DNA of 64,000 bases, taken from assembly GCA_025057015.1 (NCBI GenBank), contig JANWYG010000008.1, positions 152,722 to 216,721 on the forward strand, in the 5' to 3' direction. Each line of letters starts with the position of its first letter. The first letter of the stretch is position 1. Under the pieces are notes generated by a model that ran no database searches, had not been told where the DNA came from, and was given only the letters and a program-made list of their open reading frames with translations. The position numbers were made by a program, and so were the translations under genes. The DNA is from Blastocatellia bacterium. GTDB lineage: Bacteria > Acidobacteriota > Blastocatellia > Chloracidobacteriales > JADJPF01. Positions 51,740 through 62,871 of this stretch are shown in pieces.

Positions 51740-53833
51740 ATGGGGAGACAAGAGCCTTTAACTTTATTTCGGAACATAGGCATTATGGCGCACATTGATG
51801 CTGGTAAGACGACTACTACTGAGCGCATTCTGTTCTACACCGGCGTCAGTCATAAGATGGGCGAAGTGCATGAAGGCACTGCTGTTATGGACTGGATGGA
51901 GCAGGAGCAGGAGAGAGGTATAACAATTACGTCGGCGGCTACTACCTGCTTTTGGAAGCGTAACGGCTATGATTACAGAATAAACATAATAGATACGCCT
52001 GGTCATGTGGATTTCACGATAGAGGTAGAGCGTTCTTTGCGTGTGCTTGACGGAGCGTGTGCTGTATTTTGCGCGGTTGGTGGCGTTGAACCGCAGTCGG
52101 AGACTGTTTGGCGTCAGGCAGATAAGTATCGTGTTCCCAGAATAGCTTTTGTAAACAAGATGGACAGGCCTGGGGCAGATTTTATTCGGGTAATAGAGCA
52201 GCTACGTACGAAGCTAAGTGCCAATCCGGTTCCGATACAAATACCTGTGGGTGTAGAAGAGCAGTTTTGTGGTGTAGTTGATCTGATTGAGATGAAGGCG
52301 TTCATTTGGGATGATGAAAGTAAAGGTGCTAGTTACGAAGTGGTTGATATTCCTACTGCTCTTGTGGGAGAGGCTGAGAGGATGCGGGAAAAGATGATTG
52401 AAGCCGTAGCAGACTATGATGACAATGTAGCCTCTAAGTATTTGGAAGGAATTGAGATAGATGCAAATGAGCTAAGAACTGCCATACGGCGTGGCACTAT
52501 AGAGCTCAAACTTGTGCCTGTGTTATGTGGGGCTGCTTTTAAGAACAAGGGTGTGCAGAAACTTTTAGACGCCGTAGTAGATTATTTGCCGTCGCCTGTA
52601 GATATTCCAGCGGTCAAAGGAATTAATCCTAAAACTGGCGAACAAGAAGAGCGGCCTGCAGATGATGAAGCACCGTTTGCTGCTTTAGTTTTTAAGATTA
52701 TGACCGACAAGCACGTAGGAAATCTCTCTTTTGCCAGGGTGTACTCCGGCAGGCTACAGGCTGGTTCTTATGTAATGAACTCGACTAGGCGCACTAAGGA
52801 GCGTGTTGGACGGCTAATGCGAATGCATGCAAACAAACGGGAAGACATACCTGAAGCCTTTGCTGGTGAGATTGTGGCTATAGCTGGACTCAAGCAGGTG
52901 ACTACTGGGGATACGATTTGTTTGGAGGCTGCTCCCATAATTCTCGAGGCAATGGAGTTTCCCACGCCGGTTATTTCGGTAGCTATAGAGCCTAAGACTA
53001 GACAGGATCAGGAGAAGTTAGGTATAGCCTTGGCTAAGCTGGCGCAGGAAGATCCATCTTTTCGAGTCACTATGGATCAAGAGACGGCTCAGACGCTTAT
53101 CTCTGGCATGGGAGAGTTGCACCTAGAGATTATAATCGACCGTCTTAAGAGGGAGTTTGGTGTAGACGCAAATGTTGGCAAGCCGCAGGTAGCTTACCGT
53201 GAGACCATTCGCAAGGCTGCTAAAGGAGAGGGGAAGTTTATTCGTCAGACGGGTGGTCGTGGACAGTATGGACACTGCAAGGTGGAGCTAGTTCCGCTAG
53301 AGCGAGGAGCCGGTTTTGTTTTTGAGAACGCTATAGTGGGTGGTGTTATTCCGAAGGAGTACATACCTGCTGTAGAAGCTGGCGTGAAGGAAGCTATGGA
53401 ACGTGGTGTGCTTGCTGGTTATGAGATGGTTGATATAAAGGTAGTGCTTTATGATGGCAGCTACCATGAGGTCGACTCAAGTGAGATGGCTTTTAAAATA
53501 GCTGCTTCTATGGCATTTCAGGATGCTGCCATGAAGGCAGAACCTGTATTGCTAGAGCCTGTTATGAAGGTCGAAGTAGTTACGCCAGAAGAGTATGTTG
53601 GAGCTATTACTGGGGATTTGAACTCGCGTCGAGGTCGGATTGAAGGCATGGAGGCTAGGCCCGGAACGCAGGTAGTTACTGCTGCAGTGCCGCTATCTCA
53701 GATGTTTGGTTATGCTACGGACATGCGGTCTGCTACTCAGGGTAGGGCTACGTATACTATGCACTTCAAGTGCTACGAAGAGGTGCCTAAGTCTGTAAGT
53801 GATGAGATTCTAGCTAAAGGGCGAGGCTACTAG
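51740..53833 (+). CDS. fusA: elongation factor G
   Basis: 697 residues. G1 motif [10 protein letters not shown] (near 17-26), G2 R-G-I-T-I, G3 D-T-P-G-H and G4 N-K-M-D are intact. Domains II-V follow in order. It drives translocation on the ribosome. There is no fusion or gap; a second fusA copy elsewhere cannot be excluded. Confidence 0.98.
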   Translation: MGRQEPLTLFRNIGIMAHIDAGKTTTTERILFYTGVSHKMGEVHEGTAVMDWMEQEQERGITITSAATTCFWKRNGYDYRINIIDTPGHVDFTIEVERSLRVLDGACAVFCAVGGVEPQSETVWRQADKYRVPRIAFVNKMDRPGADFIRVIEQLRTKLSANPVPIQIPVGVEEQFCGVVDLIEMKAFIWDDESKGASYEVVDIPTALVGEAERMREKMIEAVADYDDNVASKYLEGIEIDANELRTAIRRGTIELKLVPVLCGAAFKNKGVQKLLDAVVDYLPSPVDIPAVKGINPKTGEQEERPADDEAPFAALVFKIMTDKHVGNLSFARVYSGRLQAGSYVMNSTRRTKERVGRLMRMHANKREDIPEAFAGEIVAIAGLKQVTTGDTICLEAAPIILEAMEFPTPVISVAIEPKTRQDQEKLGIALAKLAQEDPSFRVTMDQETAQTLISGMGELHLEIIIDRLKREFGVDANVGKPQVAYRETIRKAAKGEGKFIRQTGGRGQYGHCKVELVPLERGAGFVFENAIVGGVIPKEYIPAVEAGVKEAMERGVLAGYEMVDIKVVLYDGSYHEVDSSEMAFKIAASMAFQDAAMKAEPVLLEPVMKVEVVTPEEYVGAITGDLNSRRGRIEGMEARPGTQVVTAAVPLSQMFGYATDMRSATQGRATYTMHFKCYEEVPKSVSDEILAKGRGY

Positions 53834-53915
53834 GCGTGGGACTACTTGTCTGGACGCTTTGGTTTACCGAAACCGTAAAAATCTAATGTAAAAGCGAAGG
53901 AGTAGAGAAGTTACT

Positions 53916-55103
53916 ATGGCAAAGGAGAAATTTGATCGTAGTAAGCCGCACGTGAACGTGGGAACGATTGGACACGTAGACCACGGGAAAACGACGCTAA
54001 CGGCGGCGATAACGAAAGTGCTGGCTAAAAAGAACCCGAAAGTGCAGGTAAGACCTTTTGATTCTATAGACAATGCGCCAGAAGAGAAGGCCAGAGGTAT
54101 TACGATAGCTGCATCGCATGTCGAGTATGAAACCGATAAGAGACACTATGCGCATGTGGACTGTCCGGGACATGCTGACTACGTTAAGAACATGATAACT
54201 GGTGCGGCACAGATGGATGGGGCGATACTCGTGGTAGCAGCTACTGATGGGCCTATGCCTCAGACCAGAGAGCACATATTGCTTGCAAGGCAAGTAGGCG
54301 TGCCTGCAATGGTGGTGTTTATGAACAAAGTCGATGCTGTAGACGATCCTGAGCTGCTGGACTTAGTGGAATTAGAGGTGAGAGAGTTGCTGTCGACGTA
54401 TGATTTTCCGGGTGACGAGATTCCTGTCATAAGAGGATCGGCGCTGGGAGCTTTGAACGGTGAGGAGAAGTGGGAGCAGACTGTGCTGGAGCTAATGGAT
54501 CAAGTAGATAAGTGCATACCTACGCCACAGCGCGAAGTTGATAAGCCCTTCTTGATGCCGATAGAAGATATTTTCTCCATAGCCGGACGCGGTACTGTAG
54601 CTACGGGTAGAATAGAGAGAGGGGTCATTAAGGTAGGTGATCCGGTCGAAATAGTTGGACTTCGTCCGACTCGCAACACTGTGGTAACTGGTGTAGAAAT
54701 GTTCAAGAAGCTGCTTGATGAGGGTCGTGCCGGGGACAACGTAGGGTTGCTGCTGAGGGGCGTAGAGCGCAAGGAAGTTGAGCGAGGTCAGGTCGTAGCA
54801 AAACCCGGGTCAATTACACCTCATACCAAGTTTAAGGCTGAAGTCTATGTGTTAACTAAGGAAGAAGGTGGACGTCACACGCCTTTCTTTTCTGGATATA
54901 GGCCACAGTTTTACTTCCGTACTACAGACGTGACGGGTGTGGTTCAGTTGCCTGAAGGTGTAGAGATGGTGATGCCTGGGGATAATGTTTCCCTTGAAGT
55001 CGAGCTCATCACGCCTATAGCGATGGAAAAGGGTCTGCGTTTTGCCATTCGCGAAGGGGGTAGGACTGTCGGTGCAGGTACTATTTCTGAAGTCTTAGAA
55101 TAA
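53916..55103 (+). CDS. tuf: elongation factor Tu
   Basis: 395 residues. G-H-V-D-H-G-K-T-T at 19-27, R-G-I-T-I, D-C-P-G-H and N-K-V-D are present, then domains II and III. It brings aminoacyl-tRNA to the ribosome. The 82-base gap after fusA contains a short GGTTT/AAACC hairpin and an AAGGAG 13 bases before the ATG, an unusually long spacing. Confidence 0.98.
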   Translation: MAKEKFDRSKPHVNVGTIGHVDHGKTTLTAAITKVLAKKNPKVQVRPFDSIDNAPEEKARGITIAASHVEYETDKRHYAHVDCPGHADYVKNMITGAAQMDGAILVVAATDGPMPQTREHILLARQVGVPAMVVFMNKVDAVDDPELLDLVELEVRELLSTYDFPGDEIPVIRGSALGALNGEEKWEQTVLELMDQVDKCIPTPQREVDKPFLMPIEDIFSIAGRGTVATGRIERGVIKVGDPVEIVGLRPTRNTVVTGVEMFKKLLDEGRAGDNVGLLLRGVERKEVERGQVVAKPGSITPHTKFKAEVYVLTKEEGGRHTPFFSGYRPQFYFRTTDVTGVVQLPEGVEMVMPGDNVSLEVELITPIAMEKGLRFAIREGGRTVGAGTISEVLE

Positions 55104-55111
55104 GTACGTCT

Positions 55112-55135
55112 AAGCCGCACTTTGTGGTGCGGCTT
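55112..55135 (+). terminator. hairpin between tuf and rpsJ
   Basis: A perfect 9-bp stem AAGCCGCAC / GTGCGGCTT with a 6-base loop starts nine bases past the tuf stop codon. It is followed by CAAATT, a weak tail, and the rpsJ start lies 16 bases on. It may attenuate read-through from the str into the S10 genes. Confidence 0.65.
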
Positions 55136-55151
55136 CAAATTAGGAAAGCTT

Positions 55152-55478
55152 ATGTTAAACGAGAAGATCAGAATAAGGCTTAAAGCTTACGATTACAGAG
55201 TGCTTGATCAATCGACTCTTGAAATCGTAGATACTGCGAAGAGAACTGGCGCTAGAGTGGCTGGCCCTATACCTTTGCCTACGATTAAGAACAGGTATAC
55301 AGTGTTGCGTTCTCCTCACGTGGATAAAAAGTCTCGCGAGCAGTTCGAGATCCGCACGCACAAAAGACTGATGGACATTCTCGATCCGACTCCGCAGACG
55401 GTAGAGGCTCTGATGAAGCTGGACTTACCGGCTGGAGTAGATGTGGAGATAAAGGCTTTTGGTAGGGACCGTAAGTGA
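55152..55478 (+). CDS. rpsJ: 30S ribosomal protein S10
   Basis: 108 residues from the ATG at 55152 (AGGAAA upstream), matching the usual N-terminus [10 protein letters not shown]. An open frame to 55122 overlaps the hairpin and is not used. S10 is part of the 30S head and of the NusB antitermination complex. First gene of the S10 cluster. Confidence 0.97.
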   Translation: MLNEKIRIRLKAYDYRVLDQSTLEIVDTAKRTGARVAGPIPLPTIKNRYTVLRSPHVDKKSREQFEIRTHKRLMDILDPTPQTVEALMKLDLPAGVDVEIKAFGRDRK

Positions 55479-55522
55479 GTCTTGTTGGTTGAGGTAAGCA
55501 AAAGTTAAAGCAGAGGGCTGAT

Positions 55523-56182
55523 ATGGTCAATGGAATTATCGGAAAAAAGATAGGAATGACGCAGGTCTTTTCTCCAGACGGGACCGTGACACCGGTTACG
55601 GTGATCAAAGCTGGGCCTTGCGTTGTAGTGCAACGTAAGACTGCCCAGCGCGACGGGTATGAAGCGGTACAACTTGGTCTTGTCGAAGACAAACCGCCTA
55701 AGAGAGTAACCAAACCTTTGCTAGGACATTTTGGACAGACCAAACGAGCCAAAGAAAGAGGTAAACAGCCTATACCGCCTACTAGGATTTTGAGAGAGTT
55801 TCGTCTTGAATCCAGCCAAGACAGTACTAAGGTAGGAGATACGGTGTTGGTGGATCAGTTCAGAGAAAACGACATTGTTGATGTTGTAGGTACGAGCAAA
55901 GGGCGTGGGTTTGCTGGGTTTGTCAAACGGCACGGCTTTGGTGGTGGTCGAGCTACTCATGGCTCTATGTTTCATAGAGCGCCTGGTTCAATCGGAGCAT
56001 CGGCTTTCCCTTCTCGTGTGATTAAGGGTACGCGTATGGCTGGTCACATGGGTGTCGAACGTAAAACTGTCAAGGGCTTGAAAGTGGTCAAGGTAGACCT
56101 GGAGAAAAACATAATGCTGGTCAAGGGTAGTGTACCAGGGCCGAATGGTGGTTATCTCTTGATAAAGAAGAGGATAGTCTAA
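55523..56182 (+). CDS. rplC: 50S ribosomal protein L3
   Basis: 219 residues, full length. The G-K-K-I-G-M-T-Q start and the [15 protein letters not shown] block are typical. It binds near the peptidyl transferase centre and nucleates 50S assembly. GAGG-like sequence precedes the ATG. Confidence 0.98.
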   Translation: MVNGIIGKKIGMTQVFSPDGTVTPVTVIKAGPCVVVQRKTAQRDGYEAVQLGLVEDKPPKRVTKPLLGHFGQTKRAKERGKQPIPPTRILREFRLESSQDSTKVGDTVLVDQFRENDIVDVVGTSKGRGFAGFVKRHGFGGGRATHGSMFHRAPGSIGASAFPSRVIKGTRMAGHMGVERKTVKGLKVVKVDLEKNIMLVKGSVPGPNGGYLLIKKRIV

Positions 56183-56202
56183 GCTTTAGGTGGAGAAAGT
56201 CA

Positions 56203-56826
56203 ATGCCTGTAGTCAAGGTTAGGGATCTAGAAAACAACGAGGTCGGAGAAATAGAGCTGAAGGATTCTGTTTTTGCGGTACCGCTTAATAAGCCGCTTAT
56301 ATACGATGCCGTTAAAGCTTATCTGGCTAATCAGAGGCAAGGTACTTCATCTACAAAGACGCGAGGCGAGACTTCAGGTTCAGGTAGAAAGTTATGGAGG
56401 CAGAAAGGTACTGGGCGTGCTCGTGTGGCATCGCTGCGTTCACCGCTATGGAAAGGGGGTGGTAATGTCCACGGGCCTAAGCCTCGAGATTGGGGCTATC
56501 GTATACCAAAGAAGATGCGTCGAGGAGCCATATGCTCTGTTCTTTCTGAGAGGTTGCGCGAGGGTGGACTAATAGTGGTGGACAACTTTCAGTTGCCTAG
56601 CCATAAGACCAAAGTTATGGTGAAAGTTTTGGCTGCTTTGGGGATTAGCAGAAAAGCTCTGCTGGTCGACTTGCAGGAGAACAGAAATTTGACGCTTTCT
56701 TCGCGTAATATTCCTGGGGTAAAGCGTGTGGGACTTGGAGTAAACGTCTACGATCTGTTGCTGCACGACAAGATACTGATAAGCCGTGAGGCAGTTATGA
56801 AGTTGCAAGATGTATTAAGCAGTTAG
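56203..56826 (+). CDS. rplD: 50S ribosomal protein L4
   Basis: 207 residues, full length, with the exit-tunnel loop region [12 protein letters not shown] (near 63-74) where macrolide-resistance changes occur; it reads as the common wild type. In some bacteria L4 represses the S10 operon; no leader structure for this is evident here. Confidence 0.98.
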   Translation: MPVVKVRDLENNEVGEIELKDSVFAVPLNKPLIYDAVKAYLANQRQGTSSTKTRGETSGSGRKLWRQKGTGRARVASLRSPLWKGGGNVHGPKPRDWGYRIPKKMRRGAICSVLSERLREGGLIVVDNFQLPSHKTKVMVKVLAALGISRKALLVDLQENRNLTLSSRNIPGVKRVGLGVNVYDLLLHDKILISREAVMKLQDVLSS

Positions 56827-56836
56827 GGAGCCGATT

Positions 56837-57142
56837 ATGCGTTCTATATGGGAAGTGATAAAAGGCCCGGTAATAACGGAAAAGACACTCAGACTGAAAG
56901 AAGCTACTCAGGATAAGAAGCAGCAGCTGGCTTTCTATGTAGATGCTGAGGCCAATAAGATAGAAGTCAAACAAGCTGTGGAGAAGATATTTGGAGTTAA
57001 GGTTGAAGCCGTCAGGATAGCTAATTTTTTGGGTAAGAAAAAGCGTAGAGGTCGCTTTGTGGGTAAGCAATCAGATTACCGCAAGGCCTATGTTACGCTC
57101 AAGGCTGGCGAAAAGCCCGTAGAGTATGGAGAAATGATTTAG
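56837..57142 (+). CDS. rplW: 50S ribosomal protein L23
   Basis: 101 residues with the G-P-V-I-T-E-K start motif and V-N-K/A-N-K-I-E-V-K-Q-A-V-E strand-helix core. It sits at the exit tunnel and is the docking point for trigger factor and SRP. Confidence 0.97.
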   Translation: MRSIWEVIKGPVITEKTLRLKEATQDKKQQLAFYVDAEANKIEVKQAVEKIFGVKVEAVRIANFLGKKKRRGRFVGKQSDYRKAYVTLKAGEKPVEYGEMI

Positions 57143-57164
57143 GGTCTGATTGGGGAAATGACAC

Positions 57165-57986
57165 ATGGGTATAAGGAAGGTTAAGCCTACATCGTCTGCA
57201 AGGCGCTACCAGACTTTTCTTACTAATGAGGAACTTTCTGATGTACGTCCTGAAAAAAGCCTGACTGTAAAAAAGTGCCAAAAAGCTGGGCGTAATAACC
57301 TAGGCCACATTACGGTAAGGCATCGCGGCGGCGGGCATAAGAAACTTTATCGGTTAATAGATTTCAAGCGCGATAAGGTTGGTATTCCTGCAAGAGTCGC
57401 TACTATAGAGTACGATCCGAATCGCTCGGCCCGAATAGCATTGCTCAAATATGCCGATGGTGAGAAGCGCTATATTTTAGCACCGCTGGGTTTAAAAGTA
57501 GGTCAGACGGTAGTTTCTGGGCCTGAGGCAGATATTATTCCGGGTAACGCGCTTCCTCTCAAGAATATTCCTCTTGGTACGCAGCTACATAATATAGAGT
57601 TGAGACCAGGTAAGGGCGGGCAGCTAGCGCGTAGTGCTGGCGCAAGCGCCCAATTAGTTGCCAAAGAGGGTGAGGTGGCGCTATTGCGGTTGCCTAGCGG
57701 TGAGATCCGGAAGGTCAGAAGCGACTGCATGGCTACCGTTGGGCAAGTTGGTAATATTGAGCATGAGAATGTCTCGATAGGCAAAGCGGGACGTAGCCGA
57801 TGGCTGGGTAAGAGACCGGCAGTAAGGGGTGTGGCGATGAACCCCGTGGATCATCCCCATGGTGGGGGTGAAGGTAAGACTAGTGGTGGGCGTCATCCTG
57901 TTACTCCTTGGGGACAGCCTACACGAGGTTATAAGACTCGCAATAACAAAAGGACTGATAAGTTCATAGTCAAACGCAGGAAGTAG
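57165..57986 (+). CDS. rplB: 50S ribosomal protein L2
   Basis: 273 residues, full length. The R-H-R-G-G-G-H-K block (N-terminal) and the conserved histidine-containing [13 protein letters not shown] loop near 223-235 are intact. L2 is required for subunit joining and peptidyl transferase function. Confidence 0.98.
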   Translation: MGIRKVKPTSSARRYQTFLTNEELSDVRPEKSLTVKKCQKAGRNNLGHITVRHRGGGHKKLYRLIDFKRDKVGIPARVATIEYDPNRSARIALLKYADGEKRYILAPLGLKVGQTVVSGPEADIIPGNALPLKNIPLGTQLHNIELRPGKGGQLARSAGASAQLVAKEGEVALLRLPSGEIRKVRSDCMATVGQVGNIEHENVSIGKAGRSRWLGKRPAVRGVAMNPVDHPHGGGEGKTSGGRHPVTPWGQPTRGYKTRNNKRTDKFIVKRRK

Positions 57987-57996
57987 GAGTCAAGAC

Positions 57997-58284
57997 ATGG
58001 CGCGTTCGGTTAAGAAAGGTCCGTTTGTAGACAGGCATCTGCTGCGAGCTATTCAGAAGATGAATGAAGCTAATGAGAGGAAAGTTTATAAGACGTGGTC
58101 GAGGCGTTCTACGATCTTTCCTGACATGGTAGGGCATACTTTAGCGGTACACAATGGCAAGAAGTTCATCCCGGTCTACATAACGGAAAACATGGTGGGA
58201 CACAAGTTGGGTGAATTTGCTCCGACGAGAACTTTCAAGGGACATGCAGGTGATAAGACAGAAAAAGGCGCTAAGAAAAAGTAG
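57997..58284 (+). CDS. rpsS: 30S ribosomal protein S19
   Basis: 95 residues: [12 protein letters not shown] start and T-W-S-R-R-S-T-I core are as usual. It forms part of the 30S head with S13. Confidence 0.98.
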   Translation: MARSVKKGPFVDRHLLRAIQKMNEANERKVYKTWSRRSTIFPDMVGHTLAVHNGKKFIPVYITENMVGHKLGEFAPTRTFKGHAGDKTEKGAKKK

Positions 58285-58298
58285 TAGGAGAGCGAAGA

Positions 58299-58703
58299 AT
58301 GCAAGCCTATGCTAGAGGAAAGTACGTTCCAGGGTCAGCGCAGAAGGCGCGTCTAGTAATAGATTTGATTCGTGGTCGCCTTGTAAATGAAGCGTTGACC
58401 ATACTGAAGTTTACTAAGAAGAGAGCGGCAAAGCCTATCGAGAAAGTGTTGCGGGCCGCTATAGCTAATGCTCAGCAGCTAGCTGAAAAGAAAAACATTT
58501 CCGTCGATGTGGATAATCTGTACATCAACAAGTGTTATGTCGATATTGGGGCGACAAAGTTTCGCAGGAGGATAAGGCCGGCTCCTATGGGCAGAGCTTA
58601 TCGCGAGCGTAGGCATCAGTGCCACATAACGGTATACGTTTCTAGTAAGGCTAGTGGGCAGGAAGCAAAAAGCTCGGCTGCCGCAGAGAGTAAGCGAAGC
58701 TAG
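58299..58703 (+). CDS. rplV: 50S ribosomal protein L22
   Basis: 134 residues, slightly longer than the usual ~110 through a Ser/Ala/Lys-rich C-terminal tail. The A-R-L-V-I-D-L-I-R-G core and the tunnel-lining hairpin (R-R-I-R-P-A-P-M-G-R-A-Y) are conserved. Confidence 0.97.
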   Translation: MQAYARGKYVPGSAQKARLVIDLIRGRLVNEALTILKFTKKRAAKPIEKVLRAAIANAQQLAEKKNISVDVDNLYINKCYVDIGATKFRRRIRPAPMGRAYRERRHQCHITVYVSSKASGQEAKSSAAAESKRS

Positions 58704-58712
58704 GAGGGCGTA

Positions 58713-59393
58713 GTGGGTCAGAAAGTACATCCTTACGGCTTTAGATTAGGCATCAACCGAACTTGGCATTCGATTTGGTATGCCAAGAAGGCTTTTGGTA
58801 AGTTGCTGTTGGAGGATTTGGAACTCAAGAGCAACTTGAAGGAGCGTTTCGAAGGAGCTGGTGTGTCTCATGTAGACATCGAGCGAGCTGCAAACAAGCT
58901 CAAGATCATTATTCATACTTCACGACCAGGGGTAATTATAGGACGCAAAGGAGCTGAGATTGAAAAGCTCAAGGCCGAGATACAAAAGAAAACTGGCCGC
59001 GAGGTAATAATCAACATACAGGAAATCAGCAAACCTGAGCTGAATGCTCAGCTACAGGCTGAGCAGATAGCCGCACAGCTAGAAAAGCGCGTAGCTTTTA
59101 GGCGTGCTATGCGTAAGGCTGTAGACAGTGCTAAGCGGTTCGGAGCTCGAGGCATCAAGGTGAGAGTTTCTGGTCGACTGGGTGGAGCTGAAATAGCACG
59201 TTCGGAGTGGTATCTCGAAGGACAGTTGCCGCTTCATACTCTCAGGGCAGATATAGACTATGGATTTGCTGAGGCAAATACTACTTTTGGAGTGATAGGC
59301 GTTAAGGTCTGGATATATCGTGGGGAGTCGGCTGGCATGCAGCAGCGGTCAGGTACTACTGCTCGGGAACGTGCTTTGCGGGCTCGAAACTAA
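58713..59393 (+). CDS. rpsC: 30S ribosomal protein S3
   Basis: 226 residues from a GTG at 58713 (GGAGGG upstream): the usual [13 protein letters not shown] start. A KH domain with G-R-K-G-A-E-I (near 76-82) is present. It lines the mRNA entry channel. Confidence 0.98.
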   Translation: MGQKVHPYGFRLGINRTWHSIWYAKKAFGKLLLEDLELKSNLKERFEGAGVSHVDIERAANKLKIIIHTSRPGVIIGRKGAEIEKLKAEIQKKTGREVIINIQEISKPELNAQLQAEQIAAQLEKRVAFRRAMRKAVDSAKRFGARGIKVRVSGRLGGAEIARSEWYLEGQLPLHTLRADIDYGFAEANTTFGVIGVKVWIYRGESAGMQQRSGTTARERALRARN

Positions 59394-59408
59394 TTTTGGA
59401 GCAGGGAA

Positions 59409-59846
59409 ATGGCCGAGTATAAGATTCCTAAGAAGGTAAAGTATAGGAAGCAGCAGCGGGGTCGGATGAGTGGCATAGCAACACGTGGTTCTACTATTGC
59501 TTTCGGTGAATTTGGACTTAAGGCTGTAGAGCCAGGCTGGGTATCGGGTAAGCAGATAGAAGCTGCCCGTGTGGCTATTACTCGTACTGTAAAGCGAGGT
59601 GGCAAACTGTGGATACGCGTTTTTCCAGATAAACCCATAACGAGGAAGCCTGCGGAGACTCGTATGGGCAAAGGTAAAGGCGCTCCTGAAGGCTGGGTAG
59701 CGGTAGTCAAGCCAGGGAGGATAATGTTTGAGATAGAAGGTGTGAGCGAGGAGCTAGCTAGACAGGCTATGAGCCTTGCTGCAAGTAAGCTCTGCGTAAA
59801 AACTAAGTTTGTCTCAAGGCGTGACGAGCAAGGGGGAGTGCTATGA
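59409..59846 (+). CDS. rplP: 50S ribosomal protein L16
   Basis: 145 residues, a few more than usual. The N-terminus M-A-E-Y-K-I-P-K-K differs from the common M-L-x-P-K-R start, but the core [13 protein letters not shown] and [11 protein letters not shown] are typical. It contacts tRNA in the A and P sites. It overlaps rpmC by four bases. Confidence 0.97.
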   Translation: MAEYKIPKKVKYRKQQRGRMSGIATRGSTIAFGEFGLKAVEPGWVSGKQIEAARVAITRTVKRGGKLWIRVFPDKPITRKPAETRMGKGKGAPEGWVAVVKPGRIMFEIEGVSEELARQAMSLAASKLCVKTKFVSRRDEQGGVL

Positions 59847-60034
59847 AGGTCAAGGAGATAAGGGAGCTGTCGGATGAAGAGCTCAAATCTAGAGAGGAAG
59901 AGTTAAGGGAGCGAATTTTTCGCGCTAGGTTTCGCAAGAGTTTAGGTGAGATAGACGCGGTGAAAGATATACGCAGGCACAAAAAGGAATTAGCCAGAGT
60001 GCTTACCATAAGACGCGAGCGCATGAAAGGATGA
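59843..60034 (+). CDS. rpmC: 50S ribosomal protein L29
   Basis: 63 residues, two helices, with the usual M-K-x-K-E-I-R-E-L start. It lies at the exit tunnel next to L23. Starts within the last codon of rplP (ATGA). Confidence 0.96.
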   Translation: MKVKEIRELSDEELKSREEELRERIFRARFRKSLGEIDAVKDIRRHKKELARVLTIRRERMKG

Positions 60035-60041
60035 AGGAATT

Positions 60042-60335
60042 ATGTCAGAGGAAGTTATGTCAGAGCAAGTAAAGGTTGTAGCGCCTTTGCGCCGCCGTAC
60101 CGAGAAGATAGGTATAGTTGTCAGTAACAAGATGACTAAGACCGTAGTTGTCAGAGTTGACAGGTTGGTTAAGCATCCTAAATACAAGAAGTATGTTCAT
60201 CGTCATAGCAAGTTTATGGCACATACTGAAGTAGAGTGTAACATCGGAGACAAGGTTAGAATAATTGAGACCAGGCCGTTGTCAGCTCGCAAGCGGTGGC
60301 TAGTTGTGGAAATAATGCAGAAGGCAAGCGTCTGA
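60042..60335 (+). CDS. rpsQ: 30S ribosomal protein S17
   Basis: 97 residues. The first 15 or so residues are an N-terminal extension; an in-frame ATG at residue 6 could be the start instead. The core [14 protein letters not shown] and [11 protein letters not shown] are conserved. Confidence 0.96.
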   Translation: MSEEVMSEQVKVVAPLRRRTEKIGIVVSNKMTKTVVVRVDRLVKHPKYKKYVHRHSKFMAHTEVECNIGDKVRIIETRPLSARKRWLVVEIMQKASV

Positions 60336-60351
60336 TAGGGGGAGGTGCTGT

Positions 60352-60720
60352 ATGATTCAGATGAGGAGTATTCTCGAAGTTGCGGATAACTCTGGGGCAA
60401 AGAAGCTGGCTATGATACTGCCTATCGGAGGCAGTACTGGACTGAAAGCCTCTTTAGGAGATGTTGTAACAGCTTCTGTGAAGGAGGCTAGTCCTGATGG
60501 CAGTGTTAAGAAAGGACAGGTAGTTAAGGCTGTCATAGTTAGGACGAAAAAAGAAGTCAGGCGTAAAGATGGGACTTACATAAGGTTTGATCAGAACGCG
60601 GCTGTATTGATAAAAGGAGATGGAGAGCCTATCGGCACGCGTGTTTTTGGACCTGTGGCTCGTGAGCTGCGCGAGCGCAAGTTTATGAAGATAGTTTCGC
60701 TTGCGCCGGAGGTGATCTGA
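60352..60720 (+). CDS. rplN: 50S ribosomal protein L14
   Basis: 122 residues, exact family length. Conserved D-N-S-G-A-K (near 12-17) and G-P-V-A-R-E-L-R at the C-terminus. It forms an inter-subunit bridge. Its stop overlaps the rplX start (TGATG). Confidence 0.98.
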   Translation: MIQMRSILEVADNSGAKKLAMILPIGGSTGLKASLGDVVTASVKEASPDGSVKKGQVVKAVIVRTKKEVRRKDGTYIRFDQNAAVLIKGDGEPIGTRVFGPVARELRERKFMKIVSLAPEVI

Positions 60721-61037
60721 TGGGGCTAAAGGCACTCAAACGCAAGAATTTTCGAATCAAACATGTCAAAAAGAACGATCGAGTAGTGATACTTGCTGGA
60801 AGTGATAGAGGAAAACAGGGACGAGTAATAGATGTCTTACCCAGAGAAGGTAAGGTTCTTGTCGAAGGCATAGCGCTTGTCAAACATCATCAAAGGCCTA
60901 ACTCAGCTCGCGGGATAACTGGTGGTATAGTGGAGAAGGAATCTTACATAGATGCGTCTAATGTGATGGTTATCTCTCCTGTTACAGGTAAGCCTGAGCG
61001 TGGCTACCATAAGAAAGCTAAGAAGACAGCTAAGTAG
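60720..61037 (+). CDS. rplX: 50S ribosomal protein L24
   Basis: 105 residues with the KOW motif [15 protein letters not shown] (near 20-34). The C-terminal part after P-V-T-G-K-P is a short Lys-rich tail and lacks the T-R-V-G/K-R-I-x-x-G segment of many L24 proteins. It is an early assembly protein near the exit tunnel. Confidence 0.95.
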   Translation: MGLKALKRKNFRIKHVKKNDRVVILAGSDRGKQGRVIDVLPREGKVLVEGIALVKHHQRPNSARGITGGIVEKESYIDASNVMVISPVTGKPERGYHKKAKKTAK

Positions 61038-61056
61038 ACTTTGGTATGATGGGTTA

Positions 61057-61617
61057 ATGATTATGACGCCAAGACTTAAGGTTAAGTATAAGGAAACAAT
61101 AGCGCCTGCTTTGATGAAAGAATTCGGCTACAAGAACCCGATGGCGGTTCCGAAGCTAGCGAAGATAGTAATTAACATGGGGCTGGGTAGGGACTATATC
61201 TCTACTAATAATGCCAAGATTTTTGATGTTGCTTCAGACGAAATAGCAGCTATAACCGGCCAGCGACCCGTAGTTACGCGGGCTAAGAAGTCTATAGCTG
61301 CCTTCAAACTGCGGCAGAATATGACGGTTGGCGTGATGGTTACGTTGAGAGGTGATAGGATGTATGAATTTCTAGATCGGCTGATTAACATAGCGCTGCC
61401 GCGTGTACGGGATTTTCGTGGTGTTTCGCCGAAAGCCTTTGATGGGCGGGGTAACTATACTTTGGGTCTCAAGGATCAGCTAATTTTTCCTGAGGTGGAC
61501 TTTGCCAAAGTTGACAAAGCTCGCGGAATGAATGTTTCTATCGTCACTACGGCTCGTACGGATGAAGAGGCGCTAGCTTTGCTGCGGCACTTTGGTATGC
61601 CATTTAGGAGTAACTAA
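61057..61617 (+). CDS. rplE: 50S ribosomal protein L5
   Basis: 186 residues from the ATG at 61057 (61063 is also possible); the frame is open to 61000 inside rplX but that part is not L5-like. The P-R-L-K-x-K-Y start, I-V-I-N-M-G-L-G and [15 protein letters not shown] blocks are typical. The ribosome binding site is weak, so coupling to rplX is likely. It binds 5S rRNA. Confidence 0.96.
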   Translation: MIMTPRLKVKYKETIAPALMKEFGYKNPMAVPKLAKIVINMGLGRDYISTNNAKIFDVASDEIAAITGQRPVVTRAKKSIAAFKLRQNMTVGVMVTLRGDRMYEFLDRLINIALPRVRDFRGVSPKAFDGRGNYTLGLKDQLIFPEVDFAKVDKARGMNVSIVTTARTDEEALALLRHFGMPFRSN

Positions 61618-61635
61618 TCTGCTGAAGGAGAAGAG

Positions 61636-61821
61636 ATGGCGAAGATATCTTGGATAGTTAAAGCGAACAAAAAACCGAAGTTTAAGGTAAGAGCTCGTAA
61701 CAGGTGCAAGAGGTGTGGCAGGCCTCGCGGATATCTGCGCAAGTTTTCGCTTTGTCGCATTTGTTTCCGCACCCTGTCCCTAGAAGGACAGATTCCCGGA
61801 GTGATCAAGGCAAGCTGGTAG
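61636..61821 (+). CDS. rpsN: 30S ribosomal protein S14, zinc-binding type Z
   Basis: 61 residues with both C-x-x-C pairs (C-K-R-C-G and C-R-I-C), the zinc ribbon of the short form. The longer cysteine-free form would be ~100 residues. It helps build the 30S head. Confidence 0.97.
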   Translation: MAKISWIVKANKKPKFKVRARNRCKRCGRPRGYLRKFSLCRICFRTLSLEGQIPGVIKASW

Positions 61822-61830
61822 GGAGGAAGC

Positions 61831-62226
61831 ATGATTACAGATCCGATATCAGATATGTTGACTCGAATGAGGAATGCGCTGGCTGCTCGGCATGCCAAGG
61901 TAGATGTACCGGCCTCTAAGATAAAGCTGGAAATTGCAAGGATTCTCAGAGATGAAGGATATATTACCAACTATAAGATAAGCGGAGAAGGGGCACGCAA
62001 ATCCATCAGAATATACTTGCGCTACGGGCCAAAAGGTGAGTCAGTAATCAACCATCTAGAGCGCGTCTCTAAGCCAAGCTGCAGGCGCTATGTAGCAAAG
62101 CGCGATATACCGAGCGTACTCGGAGGGCTAGGTATAAGCATAATCAGCACTTCGAAGGGGGTAATGACTGGCAAACAGGCGCGAAAGCAGAACCTAGGCG
62201 GCGAGCTAATCTGCAAGATCTACTAG
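61831..62226 (+). CDS. rpsH: 30S ribosomal protein S8
   Basis: 131 residues, standard length. D-P-I-S-D-M-L-T-R-M-R-N-A start and S-T-S-K-G-V-M-T C-terminal motif. It binds helix 21 of 16S rRNA and in some bacteria represses the spc operon. Confidence 0.98.
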   Translation: MITDPISDMLTRMRNALAARHAKVDVPASKIKLEIARILRDEGYITNYKISGEGARKSIRIYLRYGPKGESVINHLERVSKPSCRRYVAKRDIPSVLGGLGISIISTSKGVMTGKQARKQNLGGELICKIY

Positions 62227-62244
62227 ATCCAGGGGTTTACGTTT

Positions 62245-62859
62245 ATGTCAAGAATAGGGAAGAAGCCTATACAAGTACCTGCTGGTGTGCGGGTAGAAAT
62301 TGGAGAAGAGGAAGTAAAGGTAACCGGACCCAAAGGCACGCTCAGCACCAAGATTCCTAAAGGTATAAAGTTTACTCTTGAAAATAACCAGCTACGTGCT
62401 GAGCGCACAAGTGATCAATATGCTGCTTTGCATGGGCTAGCTAGAGCTTTGGTAGCTAATTCGATACAAGGAGTTACTACTGGCTTTACTCGTGAGTTAG
62501 ACATAGTAGGTGTGGGCTATAGGGTAGAGACTGATCGCAACAAAGTAGTTGACAGCAAGAAGCCTATTCGCAAGTATCCGAATTCTTCAGGTAGTAGGAC
62601 GCTTATTTTTGATCTTGGATACTCCCATTTAGTTGAGTTTGCAGTTCCAGACGGAATAGATTTTAAGGTCGAGAAAGTCGCTGGTCGTACGATAAGTCAG
62701 TATCAAGCGACTTTGACACTTTCTGGCATAGACAAGCAGCTACTTGGTCAAGTGGCAGCGAAAATCTATAGCCTACGCAAGCCTGATGCCTACAAAGGCA
62801 AAGGGATAAGGTACGTAGGTAGAGAGCTAAAGCTGAAAGCTAGTAAGACAGGCAAGTAG
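62245..62859 (+). CDS. rplF: 50S ribosomal protein L6 with an insertion
   Basis: 204 residues, against about 177-180 in most bacteria. The start S-R-I-G-K-K-P-I and the end P-D-A-Y-K-G-K-G-I-R-Y are normal. The extra residues lie mainly near 95-118, after V-G-V-G-Y-R and before the L-G-Y-S-H block, and include K-P-I-R-K-Y-P-N-S-S. The reading frame is continuous and the insert is not an intein. L6 lies near the sarcin-ricin loop. Confidence 0.96.
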   Translation: MSRIGKKPIQVPAGVRVEIGEEEVKVTGPKGTLSTKIPKGIKFTLENNQLRAERTSDQYAALHGLARALVANSIQGVTTGFTRELDIVGVGYRVETDRNKVVDSKKPIRKYPNSSGSRTLIFDLGYSHLVEFAVPDGIDFKVEKVAGRTISQYQATLTLSGIDKQLLGQVAAKIYSLRKPDAYKGKGIRYVGRELKLKASKTGK

Positions 62860-62871
62860 GAGTTCAAGGAG

